This document shows, piece by piece, positions 17,390 through 28,983 of a stretch of 64,000 nt of DNA. Every line of letters begins with the position of its first letter. Positions within the stretch are counted from its first letter, which is position 1. The position numbers and the translations under genes were made by a program. The notes beneath the pieces are model-generated. The model saw only the letters and a program-made list of their open reading frames with translations. It searched no databases and had not been told where the DNA came from. The stretch comes from Prevotellaceae bacterium (lineage in GTDB: Bacteria > Bacteroidota > Bacteroidia > Bacteroidales > Bacteroidaceae), in the NCBI GenBank assembly GCA_019420585.1, contig JAHZGX010000004.1, positions 1 through 64,000 on the forward strand. The letters are read 5' to 3'.

Positions 17390-17433
17390 TTTTCAAGCCC
17401 CAATCGGCCCAACAACCGATTGGGGCTTGAAAA
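17390..17433. repeat. Long perfect hairpin with A/T flanks
   Basis: A 16-bp perfect stem (17392-17407 with 17416-17431, core aagccccaatcgg) and 8-base loop, extendable by A-T pairs on both ends. It directly follows the terminator above. It may be a second terminator or a terminal inverted repeat of a lost element. Confidence 0.55.
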
Positions 17434-17498
17434 AAAACTTGACGGCAAGAGACATGAGGCACAGGGCATCCTCTCCACCCTCCAAAATACCCCTATTT

Positions 17499-17557
17499 TT
17501 TCCTAACTGGAAAAAAATTTTTCTCTAACTAGGAAAATATTTTTTTCCAGTAAGACA
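17499..17557. repeat. AT-rich intergenic repeat, copy A
   Basis: A stretch of the form TTCCTAACTGGAAAAAAA-TTTTTCTCTAACTAGGAAAATATTTTTTTCCAG. A clearly similar stretch is at 55806-55855. It contains two diverged half-units, each with CTAAC followed by GGAAA and a T run. No coding capacity. The remaining bases to 17692 show nothing else I can name. Confidence 0.6.
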
Positions 17558-17692
17558 TTTTTTTTATCCCCAACTGCCCCAACCGGGGAACCTGGCTACA
17601 GAAACAAGGAAAAATTATTACAAACAAAAAAAATGGCACTCAGACATCCAATGCCTGTACAAGGATAAAACGAAGCGGCTTACGAACGAGCC

Positions 17693-19010
17693 TCAGGAAA
17701 GGCCAACCACACGCCAGTCCACCAATCCCTTGCCCTCGTCATCGAGGCCAAGGCCAAGCCCGACAACCTCACGGCCGTCCGCACGGAATGGCTCCAAATA
17801 GTTCCTGTCTGCTATCTGGCGCACAGCAGCCTCAACGCATCTGAATGGTCTGGACTTCACTCTGTGAACCCAAGGTAAGCGCAGGCAGCAAGACACTGTT
17901 AAGAGCACTCTTGACCTCCTCGTTGGGAAAGCCCAAAATGTAACCAAACTCGTCACTGTCCTTGATGGTCAAGTAGCCCGACTGATAGAGAAAAACCTCG
18001 GCACCACCGCCTGACACATCAGAGGTTTCAAGCACGTCACGCATAACGGAACAAGAATCAAAGTCCTGCAAGCGTATCTCCATATCATCCACAAACTTCG
18101 GCAAGAGAGTCGTGGCTCCCGAAGAAGCCCAGAAATTACGCAATTCACAATCGGCAAGAGCATTGACGAGGCTGAAAGGATTATAGATATCCACCATATT
18201 GTGCCGGCAGAAATGGTAACCGTCATAGTAAGTCTTCAACCTGGCACGTGTCTCTGCGAGTGTCCACCCGTTAAACTCACCCATCTGCTCCAGTTCGGGC
18301 AAGAAGTTGGCATCAATCTCCTCCTCCATGATACCACAGATAGCAGCATAGTGGGGCGAGAAACTGATGTTCGCCAAGTTGTTGAGCACAGAAAAGAGAG
18401 AAAGTTGGGTAAACTTGGTGACACCCGTGACAAAAACGAACTGCTCATATTCGTCATCAGCCTTCAGAATGGCAAACACCTCGCGGTAAAGTGCCGTGCA
18501 TGCCTCATGCCCGGGAGTCTGCCACGAATGCAGGAGGGGAGAATCGTACTCATCCACGAGAATCACCGCACGCTGCCCGGTCTTCCTGCAGGCCGCCATG
18601 ATGATGGCATGAAGACGATCACCCAGGGAATCCCCTTCTGATGCCCGGACAGCATACTCCTGCTCGTACTCCCGAAAGGCATTGTTCAGATACGAGCGGA
18701 TATTCTCGGCACTGGCTCCACCCCGGCTCATGTCAAGATGGATGACCGGATAACACTTCCAATCCTGCTCCATCTGCATAATACGCAATCCCTCAAACAA
18801 TTCCTTCCTGCCCTCAAAATAGCACCGCAAGGTGTCCACCAGGATTGATTTTCCAAACCTGCGGGGGCGGCTCAGGTAACAATACTTTGGCCCCTCATTC
18901 ACCAATTGCCACACAAGGTCGCTCTTGTCCACATACAGGTAGCCGTCTTCGCGTATCCTCCTGAACGATTGGATGCCCACAGGCAGTCTTCTGCGGTTGG
19001 ATTTTATCAT
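17693..19010 (-). pseudogene. AAA-ATPase-like/DUF1703 gene with internal deletion and frameshift
   Basis: The first ~400 residues are a normal AAA-ATPase-like (AAA_34/DUF1703) protein: LPVGIQSFRRIREDGYLYVDKS at the start, the nucleotide-loop region SRPRRFGKS, VILVDEYDSP, VTGVTKFTQLSLFSVLNNL. After SALNSVLLPALT the frame runs into a stop at 17832. The true C-terminal end reappears in another frame as EAAVRQIADRNYLEPFRADGREVV and DDEGKGLVDWRVVGLS, down to 17693. Roughly 100 residues between, including the PD-(D/E)xK nuclease core, are gone. The ATG at 19010 with GAGGAG upstream is the family start. The truncated protein could still be made, but would lack the nuclease. Confidence 0.8.
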
Positions 19011-19194
19011 GTTCGCACTCCTCTGATTATATACTTGTCGTAAAGGTACAAACATTTTGGCAGAAAGCGGCATGCGACAGGAAAAGAATCATGAACCCAA
19101 ATCATTAGAGCGAGATATGTTTCCCTTGCTTGTCCGAAGGAACCCTAATGAGCGAATTTGTGCGCCTTCACGGGTCACAATACTGCTGCATGGG

Positions 19195-19202
19195 CAAAGT
19201 TA
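19195..19202 (-). promoter_or_regulatory. -7 promoter box between the small acidic gene and the DUF1703 remnant
   Basis: The minus strand reads TAACTTTG, touching the base of the hairpin at 19202-19244. It would drive the remnant that starts at 19010 with a leader of about 180 bases. Confidence 0.4.
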
Positions 19203-19244
19203 AGGAGGGCGTATCAAAAATACACATTTCGATACGCCCTCCTT
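19202..19244 (-). terminator. Terminator hairpin downstream of the secA-linked small gene
   Basis: A perfect 14-bp stem, aaggagggcgtatc/gatacgccctcctt, with a 15-base loop, 58 bases after the stop at 19302. Confidence 0.65.
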
Positions 19245-19301
19245 GGCATGCGTTTGCACGTACAGATGCCCGGCAAGGAAAGACAGGCTTCCAAGAAGCA
19301 G

Positions 19302-19745
19302 TCAGTCCTCCTCCAGCAGATGCTTCAGGAAATCATCAAGGTCATCGGTCAGGCCGTCAATCAACTTGCCGTCCAGCACCACTGTCTCCTCATTGTCGAT
19401 GAACACCAAATCCTGAAGCGTCTCATGGTCCTCATCAATGAGCACAAAGGAGAAAGGCTTCAGTATGCTCATGCCCTCAATGGCCTGCCGCATGTCCTGG
19501 ATGCAGCAGCGCAGGACAGGTACCACCTCCTCGAAGAAGTTGTCCTGAGGAGCCTCAATCCACTCCTCCACCACGCAACGGTCGAGTTCCTCGTCGTCAT
19601 CGTCGTAGATTCTTATCTCTCCCGTGTTGGGACTCACCAGTATGTGCAGGTCCGTCATTACCGGATCGGAGTCCGCAGGATACTTTGCCACCACCTTGCG
19701 CAGGGAACGCTCTATCTGATGGGTGGTTTGCTGACTTACTTTCAT
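19302..19745 (-). CDS. Small acidic conserved protein downstream of secA
   Basis: 147 aa, not assigned to a named family. It has no signal peptide and is strongly acidic (DDDDEELDR near residue 50, DDLDDFLKHLLEED at the C-terminus). A helical N-terminus (THQIERSLRKVVAKYP) precedes beta-type segments such as TDLHILVSPNTGEIRIYDDD and FSFVLIDEDHETLQDLVFID. It begins 24 bases after the secA stop with no promoter between, so it is probably co-transcribed with secA. A role linked to secretion is only a guess from position. The coding call is supported by its length, the clear stop-hairpin arrangement and codon use like its neighbours. Confidence 0.75.
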   Translation of the reverse strand: MKVSQQTTHQIERSLRKVVAKYPADSDPVMTDLHILVSPNTGEIRIYDDDDEELDRCVVEEWIEAPQDNFFEEVVPVLRCCIQDMRQAIEGMSILKPFSFVLIDEDHETLQDLVFIDNEETVVLDGKLIDGLTDDLDDFLKHLLEED

Positions 19746-19769
19746 GTACGTGTATAAATAAGAGATGAA

Positions 19770-23135
<3,366 letters not shown>

Positions 23136-23185
23136 GTATCTATATTATGATGTTATATTATATTAAGGTATAGGATGAACACAGG

Positions 23186-24775
23186 TCAATAATTCAGTGG
23201 TGCCAGGGGGCATCCGTTGGGTGCACGGATGCGCATGGCCTGAGCCAGGGTGGGAGCCACCTGGTCCACACTGACAGGTATGCGCACCTTCTCGGCCTGT
23301 ATGCCACAGCCCATCATGATGAGCGGGAAACCCACGTAGGACTCACGGCAGAGTTGTTTCTCGTAAGTGTTCTCGTTGTAGAGCACCCATCCGGGCGACA
23401 CCTGAATCATGATGTCACCGGAGTGGCGCGTGTTGTAGGCATTGCGCAACTTGCTTATGCCACGCGTCCAGGCACCGTTAGCCAACCTTTGGCTGGTATA
23501 CACGTCCTTCACACCGCTGAGTTGGATGAGGAAGTCGGCACAGCGCTCCAACACCTCCGTCAGTTTGAGGCTTTTATTCTCAATGAGTTTGAGGTTGAGG
23601 TAAAGTTGGTTCTTGTCCACCGTGTCAATGTACTGTCCGGGGCCGTAAACGGCTATCAGGTACATGTTGAGCAGGAGCTGCGCCTTGGTAATGGAAAAGA
23701 TTCCGGTGGGTATGCGCCACTGGTTGAGGTCATCGATGTCCTCGGCATCGGTGTAGCCCGTGCTCGTGAGCACAAACAAAGCATTGCCCGCGCCCACCCG
23801 TTCCTCGGCGGCACGAATGAGTGAGGCTATCTGACGGTCGAGGCGGGCATAGGTGTCCTGCATCTCCACGCCGTAATGGGACACGCCCTTGTGCTCAAAC
23901 GAACCCGCGTAAAGAGACACATTGAGAAGGTCGGTCTGGCCATCCCCGCCCAACCCGGAGTTCAAGATGGCATAACGAGCAAAGCGGATAACCTCGTCAT
24001 TGACACAAGCACTGGACTTGAGACTCACGAAACGGCGGTCACCGGTAAACTTGTGCCTGAAGGGTTTCTTCTTGCCTCGCCCCGAGAAATAGGCAAAACA
24101 GTCTACGGAATCATTGAGCGGAGTCCACTCTATATCCCCGATACGCTCTGCCAGCGAAGAGTCGCGGTCATATTCCAACGCCCATTTGGGATATTCCCCA
24201 TAATAGGAAGAGGCCGACCAGCGGCCTGCGTAGTCATCAATCCAATACGCCCCATCGGCCGCATGCCCTGCCGAGAGGATGGCCGACTCTCTGTCGGGAG
24301 CCACACTGATGACAAACCCGCGCCCAGCGGTGGCCACCTTCAATTCATCACCAATGGTGCTTACTGCCAACGAAGCGGGCGAACATTTATCGGCCGTGAA
24401 CTGGCAGGAGTACTTGTCATCAGCCACGCACTGTACGGGACAGAGCGACTGGCGGTCAAGCCACTTGGTACCCACAATGCCATTCTCGTATGGACTGGTG
24501 CCCGTGACCAGGCAAGCCATGGCCGAAGCACGGTCGGGAGAATTGAAAGGGTACTCTGCCTGGGTATACATGCGTCCCTGCTCCATCAGGCGCACCAGTC
24601 CGTCCTCACCATACAGGGGCATGAATGCCTGCAGGTAATCACTGCGCAACTGGTCGACCACCACATTTACTACCAAACGCGGCACAGCCGTGGCAGTCTG
24701 AGCCTCTGCGCCCATGGCAGCCATCAGCGTCATGAGCGAGCAAAGCAATCTGTATCGTGCTATGGGACTATTCAC
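23186..24775 (-). CDS. Exported alkaline-phosphatase-superfamily protein (PafA-like)
   Basis: 529 aa with a signal peptide (about residues 1-25). The domain is a nucleotide pyrophosphatase/phosphodiesterase type, beginning with LVVNVVVDQLRSDYL, whose Asp is a metal ligand. The nucleophile region reads FNSPDRASAMACLVTGTSPYENGIVG, a variant seen in Bacteroidales PafA-like proteins. The C-terminal part contains NTRHSGDIMIQVSPGWV. It probably releases phosphate from organic esters in the periplasm. The start overlaps the stop of the DUF4105 gene by 4 bases (ATGA), so the two are translationally coupled. Substrate range is not readable. Confidence 0.85.
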   Translation of the reverse strand: MNSPIARYRLLCSLMTLMAAMGAEAQTATAVPRLVVNVVVDQLRSDYLQAFMPLYGEDGLVRLMEQGRMYTQAEYPFNSPDRASAMACLVTGTSPYENGIVGTKWLDRQSLCPVQCVADDKYSCQFTADKCSPASLAVSTIGDELKVATAGRGFVISVAPDRESAILSAGHAADGAYWIDDYAGRWSASSYYGEYPKWALEYDRDSSLAERIGDIEWTPLNDSVDCFAYFSGRGKKKPFRHKFTGDRRFVSLKSSACVNDEVIRFARYAILNSGLGGDGQTDLLNVSLYAGSFEHKGVSHYGVEMQDTYARLDRQIASLIRAAEERVGAGNALFVLTSTGYTDAEDIDDLNQWRIPTGIFSITKAQLLLNMYLIAVYGPGQYIDTVDKNQLYLNLKLIENKSLKLTEVLERCADFLIQLSGVKDVYTSQRLANGAWTRGISKLRNAYNTRHSGDIMIQVSPGWVLYNENTYEKQLCRESYVGFPLIMMGCGIQAEKVRIPVSVDQVAPTLAQAMRIRAPNGCPLAPLNY

Positions 24776-25995
24776 TTTCCTTTCCTTCTGCTACTGAGAT
24801 AAAATTCAACAGGTCTTGTGAGTAAACACATGGTCAAAGGTACAACTATATTCCCGAACTCCTGTGGTATCAAAGGGTAAAAAACCAGGAACAGAGCCAA
24901 AAAGCAGAAATAGGCGACCCACCAGCGCGCCTTGGCCACACGGCTTCCGCACACCACAAAATACAGACCGGGCAAGGCAAGAGGAGAGAAAGGCCACAGC
25001 AACCAGTTGGAATCCACAGCCGGGTGCTCGGAAAACAGGGACATGAAGAGGAGCAAGGCTCCCACAAGTCCCTGAGCCAAAAGAAGGAGCACGCTCCAAG
25101 GAACGAAGGTGCGCCCCGAGAACACCTCTACCAGCATCACCAGCACGGCCAAAGCCAGCAATCCCCATCCCACCTGGCGAGGCGAGAGAGGAAATTCCGG
25201 TTCGGCAGGCACTTCCCTGCCCGGGATGAGCACCACCGTGGCTGCCACAAGCGGACGCTCCCTGCCGTCCTCACCGCGTATGGCGGCAGTGGCAGCATAC
25301 TCCATCATGTACTCCGGCGCAAACATGGCCGCACGGTCTGAAGCCAGTGTGTCCACGGCAGAGCCGAGCAGGAAGTCATCGCCCTCGGCCGCCCAAGGGT
25401 GACCTTGCGTATAGTGGTGGATTATCTCACGGGTGGTCTGCCTGGGAGTGCGGGCGGAATAGATTATCTCGCCCTGCACGCAACGCTCTATCACGTCACG
25501 CACCATTGTGGTGCAGTTGTTGTAAAGGAAGTTGTAACGGTAACGGCAATTCTCGGGAAGACAGTTCTCAGTCAGGTATGCCATGACGCGGCCGGCCTCC
25601 TCTGAGGTCAGGGACAGCACCTGCTCGGTGACACGCGAGCCACGCTGCTCGTAAGAACCAAGGAAGGCACCGAAAGGCACGGCATCCACCATATAATCGC
25701 ACTTACCCAGAACGAACCGCCAGATGAAATGAGGCTGGGAGAAGGAAAACACGCCATAGTTGAACACAACATCCTGGCCGCGGACATAGTCCACACAGCG
25801 GATGGCCGTATGCCCATAGAGCGAATAGAGTTCCCTACCTGGAGAACAGGTCAGCAGACTCACCCTAATGCTGTCCGGCTGCGCAGCTTCTGCCACGGGA
25901 ATCTCCCGTGCCCGGCAGGCAGGCTCCTGTGCAAACGCAACTGGAGAGGCAAAACAGGCCAACAGGATAATTGCTATCAACGTGCATACTCTCAT
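24772..25995 (-). CDS. DUF4105 membrane protein
   Basis: 407 aa. A signal sequence (residues 1-22, ending FAQ) is followed by the DUF4105 domain: SLLTCSPGRELYSLYGHTAIRC, FNYGVFSFSQPHFIWRFVLGKCDYMV, and the cysteine- and asparagine-rich NFLYNNCTTMVRDVIE. The His and Cys in GHTAIR and NNCTT look like a cysteine-peptidase-type pair, so an NlpC-like enzyme is conceivable. Four to five membrane helices form the C-terminal third (from about residue 275). It is the first gene of a two-gene operon with the phosphatase. The ATG at 25995 lies only 9 bases after the -7 box, implying a very short leader. Confidence 0.85.
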   Translation of the reverse strand: MRVCTLIAIILLACFASPVAFAQEPACRAREIPVAEAAQPDSIRVSLLTCSPGRELYSLYGHTAIRCVDYVRGQDVVFNYGVFSFSQPHFIWRFVLGKCDYMVDAVPFGAFLGSYEQRGSRVTEQVLSLTSEEAGRVMAYLTENCLPENCRYRYNFLYNNCTTMVRDVIERCVQGEIIYSARTPRQTTREIIHHYTQGHPWAAEGDDFLLGSAVDTLASDRAAMFAPEYMMEYAATAAIRGEDGRERPLVAATVVLIPGREVPAEPEFPLSPRQVGWGLLALAVLVMLVEVFSGRTFVPWSVLLLLAQGLVGALLLFMSLFSEHPAVDSNWLLWPFSPLALPGLYFVVCGSRVAKARWWVAYFCFLALFLVFYPLIPQEFGNIVVPLTMCLLTRPVEFYLSSRRKGK

Positions 25996-26003
25996 AACGG
26001 GTG

Positions 26004-26011
26004 CAAAGGTA
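26004..26011 (-). promoter_or_regulatory. -7 promoter box of the DUF4105 operon
   Basis: The minus strand reads TACCTTTG, 9 bases before the ATG at 25995. Transcription would start almost at the start codon. Confidence 0.6.
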
Positions 26012-26182
26012 GTGCTTTTTGACAAGAATACAGACATGGGGGAAGTACAATCACCTTATACATTATATATATAAAGGATGTCAAGCATGGCATGGATGCT
26101 TCGGAACCACGCATACGGCAGTGTTTTGCCCCATCGAACTACAATAAATAGGGCAGTCAGCCTTTTTTCGGGCGAAAAGTCA

Positions 26183-26190
26183 TACCTTTG
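26183..26190 (+). promoter_or_regulatory. -7 promoter box of the coaX cluster
   Basis: TACCTTTG, 6 bases before the ATG at 26196, again implying an extremely short leader. Confidence 0.6.
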
Positions 26191-26195
26191 CAACG

Positions 26196-26927
26196 ATGAA
26201 ACTGATTGTCGACATTGGCAACTCGGCCGCCAAACTGGTGGCATTCAACGGGAACGAACCTACAGAACAGATAAAGACCTCGGGCAAGACACTTGAGGGA
26301 CTGGCCGACTTTGCACAAAAGCATCACTTTACGCAAGGCATAGTGGGCACCGTGACAGACCTCACGCCCGAAGCGGAAACAGCGCTGAACGCATTGGACT
26401 TCCCCGTCATGCGCTTCACGACAGACACTCCCGTACCCATCGTCAACCGCTACCGTACCCCAAAGACACTGGGAGCAGACAGACTGGCCGCTGTGGTAGG
26501 AGCACGTGAACTGAAGCCTGACGAAAACCTGCTTATCATAGATGCAGGCACATGCATCACCTATGAAATGGTGGACAGGCACGGCAACTACTGGGGTGGC
26601 AACATTGCCCCGGGCATGCAGATGCGCCTGCACGCACTGCATGAGTTCACTGCCAAACTGCCTCTGGTGGATGCCGACGGTGAAGTTCCCGGCATGGGAT
26701 ACGACACTGAGACGGCCATACGCTCGGGCGTACTGAGAGGCATGAAATACGAGATAGAAGGCTACATCAAGTCCATGCGGGCCAAGTACCCCAGCCTGTT
26801 GGTGTTCCTGACAGGTGGCGACCAGATAAACTTCGACGAGGGAATCAAGAGCCTTACCTTCACAGACAAATACATAGTCCCCAGGGGACTGAACAAGATT
26901 CTGGACTACAACTATGACAAGAAATAG
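26196..26927 (+). CDS. coaX: Type III pantothenate kinase
   Basis: 243 aa cytoplasmic enzyme for the first step of coenzyme A synthesis, ATP plus pantothenate to 4'-phosphopantothenate. The ASKHA-fold motifs are clear: DIGNSAAKL at residues 5-13 (phosphate 1 loop), GADRLAAVVGA near 94, IDAGTCITYE near 115-124 and GGNIAPGMQMRL near 133. Type III kinases are insensitive to CoA feedback. It is the first gene of a plus-strand cluster and overlaps the next start by 14 bases, indicating coupled translation. The same coaX-porin-lptC order is familiar in Bacteroidales. Confidence 0.95.
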   Translation: MKLIVDIGNSAAKLVAFNGNEPTEQIKTSGKTLEGLADFAQKHHFTQGIVGTVTDLTPEAETALNALDFPVMRFTTDTPVPIVNRYRTPKTLGADRLAAVVGARELKPDENLLIIDAGTCITYEMVDRHGNYWGGNIAPGMQMRLHALHEFTAKLPLVDADGEVPGMGYDTETAIRSGVLRGMKYEIEGYIKSMRAKYPSLLVFLTGGDQINFDEGIKSLTFTDKYIVPRGLNKILDYNYDKK

Positions 26928-28236
26928 CCGAAAGACAGCAATACTGCTCCTGACGCTCCTGACAGTCACAGCAAGCGCACAGACCAACGGCAGCAACTCC
27001 TCTTACTCCCGGTTCGGACTGGGCACGCTGGCCGACCAGTCACAGGGATTCAACCGAGGCATGGGCGGCGTGGGAGTCGCCCTGCACCAGGGCAACAAGG
27101 TGAACATGCAGAATCCTGCCTCTTATGCATCCATTGACTCGCTGAGTCTCATACTGGACGTAGGCATGAGCCTGTCAGCCGGCCACATCAAGAATGGCGG
27201 CACCAGCGTGAATGTGAAGAACTGCAGCCTGGACTTCGTGAACGCAGGACTGAGGCTCAGACGCGGGCTGGGACTTTCATTCGGATTCGTGCCCTACAGC
27301 ACCATCGGCTACAGTTTCTACAACGAGAAACTCATCACCAACGACCAGACCACCACACTGCCCATCAAGACCACCAGTTCCTATAACGGAGACGGCGGAC
27401 TGCACCAGGCTTACATCGGACTGGGATGGCGGCCTGTGGGGGCATTGTCGATAGGTGCAAACGTGAGTTTCATGTGGGGAACATACTCCCACACCATGTC
27501 ACAAACCTTCGCCGAGGGCGACTCATACAGCAGCGCGTACAGCGGGCTGAACTCCGTGCACCACGCCAACCTGAAAACATACAAACTGGACTTCGGCGCA
27601 CAATACCCCATACGCATCACCCCCGGTGACTGGATTACCATAGGCGTGACGGCGGGACTGGGACACAAGATAAAGTCTGATGCCACACTCACGCGATACA
27701 CCAGCGTGGGCGACAGCACCAAGGTGACTGCCCATTCACCTTTTGACCTGCCCTACACCTACGGAGGCGGATTGGCATGGCAACACAAGAACAAACTTCT
27801 GGTGGCCGCAGACTACCACTTCGAGAACTGGAGCGACTGCCGCACACCACACAGCGACACATCCGAAGGAGAACTGACCTACACGGGGAAAAAGGGCGAC
27901 TATAAGAACCGTTCACGCATTGCCGTTGGCGCACAGTACACGCCCGACCCCACCGACCGCCATTACCTGCAACGCATGCAGTACCGTCTGGGAGCAAACT
28001 ACTCTACACCCTACCTGCGCGTCAACGGAACCGATGGTCCCAGTGAAATGACACTCTCAGCCGGACTCGGCCTTCCCATCACCAACCAGATAAACAACCG
28101 CTCGATGGTGAACGTCAACCTGCAATGGCTGCGCCGCAAACCCAGCAGCACAAGCCTGATCACGGAGAATTACTTCATGGTCAACGTGGGACTCACCTTC
28201 AACGAAAACTGGTTCATGAAATTCAAGATACAATAA
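26914..28236 (+). CDS. Outer-membrane beta-barrel protein, FadL/OmpP1-like
   Basis: 440 aa with a signal peptide (about residues 1-23, ending ASAQ). The mature start, SSYSRFGLGTLADQSQGFNRGMGGVGVALHQGNKVNMQNPASYASID, is the conserved opening of a Bacteroidota family related to FadL/OmpP1 barrels. The rest alternates short amphipathic strands and ends in FKIQ. The role could be uptake of hydrophobic compounds or an envelope structural role; specificity is unknown. It lies between coaX and lptC and is very probably co-transcribed with them. Confidence 0.8.
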   Translation: MTRNSRKTAILLLTLLTVTASAQTNGSNSSYSRFGLGTLADQSQGFNRGMGGVGVALHQGNKVNMQNPASYASIDSLSLILDVGMSLSAGHIKNGGTSVNVKNCSLDFVNAGLRLRRGLGLSFGFVPYSTIGYSFYNEKLITNDQTTTLPIKTTSSYNGDGGLHQAYIGLGWRPVGALSIGANVSFMWGTYSHTMSQTFAEGDSYSSAYSGLNSVHHANLKTYKLDFGAQYPIRITPGDWITIGVTAGLGHKIKSDATLTRYTSVGDSTKVTAHSPFDLPYTYGGGLAWQHKNKLLVAADYHFENWSDCRTPHSDTSEGELTYTGKKGDYKNRSRIAVGAQYTPDPTDRHYLQRMQYRLGANYSTPYLRVNGTDGPSEMTLSAGLGLPITNQINNRSMVNVNLQWLRRKPSSTSLITENYFMVNVGLTFNENWFMKFKIQ

Positions 28237-28245
28237 GCCGGCGAG

Positions 28246-28971
28246 ATGCAGCACCGAGAAGAGACATTCGGAAACCGATGGCTCATGGGGCTGATGGCAA
28301 TCGCCACCGCCTGCACTTTCTCATGCAGCAGAGAGACAGAGCACACGGCCGAGGCTGTCAACGAGGCTGACTCACTGCCCATGATGCACGCCACCGGCAT
28401 CAACACGCTCATCTCTGACTCCGGAGTGATGCGCTACCGCATGGTGGCAGAGGAATGGGACATACACAACACCGCAGGACGCCCATCGACCTGGAAGTTC
28501 ATGAAGGGACTGTTTATGGAGAGGTTTGACGAACATTTCCACATCGACCTCTTCGTGCAAGCAGATACGGCATACCTGCATGAGCAGCGATTGTGGGAAC
28601 TGCGCGGCCGCGTGGTCATCCGCAACATGAAAAACGAGGTGTTCAGAACTGAAGAACTCTTCTGGGACATGAACATGCATGAAATGTGGAGCCATCAGCA
28701 CATGCACATCACAACCCCCGAGCGCGAACTGGAAGGCACGGAGTTCCGTAGTAACGAGCAGATGACCCGATACAGCGTGAGCAACTCCGTGGGTGCATTC
28801 CCCGTGGAAGACACGCAATCCGCGCCCGTCCCCGACAGTGTGGCAGCCATGCCCGACACCACCCCGAGCAAGCCTAAGGAACTCCCGCAAAAACCCACCC
28901 TGCACGAGCACAACCGTGACAGGAAGGGCACCGAAGGCATGCGATTCCAGCCCGCACCGGGCAAGAGATAG
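28246..28971 (+). CDS. lptC: LPS export protein LptC
   Basis: 241 aa. An N-terminal hydrophobic segment (residues 12-27) ends in a possible lipobox, TFSC, so the protein may be inner-membrane anchored by helix or lipid. The LptC/OstA-type repeat region follows: GINTLISDSGVMRYRMVAEEWDIH, LFVQADTAYLHEQRLWELRGRVVIRNMKNEVFRTEELFWD, GTEFRSNEQMTRYSVSNSVGAF. It links LptBFG to the LptA bridge in lipopolysaccharide transport. The last ~45 residues are Pro-rich and probably disordered. It begins 9 bases after the preceding gene. Confidence 0.85.
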   Translation: MQHREETFGNRWLMGLMAIATACTFSCSRETEHTAEAVNEADSLPMMHATGINTLISDSGVMRYRMVAEEWDIHNTAGRPSTWKFMKGLFMERFDEHFHIDLFVQADTAYLHEQRLWELRGRVVIRNMKNEVFRTEELFWDMNMHEMWSHQHMHITTPERELEGTEFRSNEQMTRYSVSNSVGAFPVEDTQSAPVPDSVAAMPDTTPSKPKELPQKPTLHEHNRDRKGTEGMRFQPAPGKR

Positions 28972-28983
28972 CCAACCAAGACA

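Noticed and set aside
17832..19010. Calling the DUF1703-type gene intact
   Set aside because: The frame ends about 130 residues before the usual family end, and the family's typical C-terminus is found in another frame just downstream.
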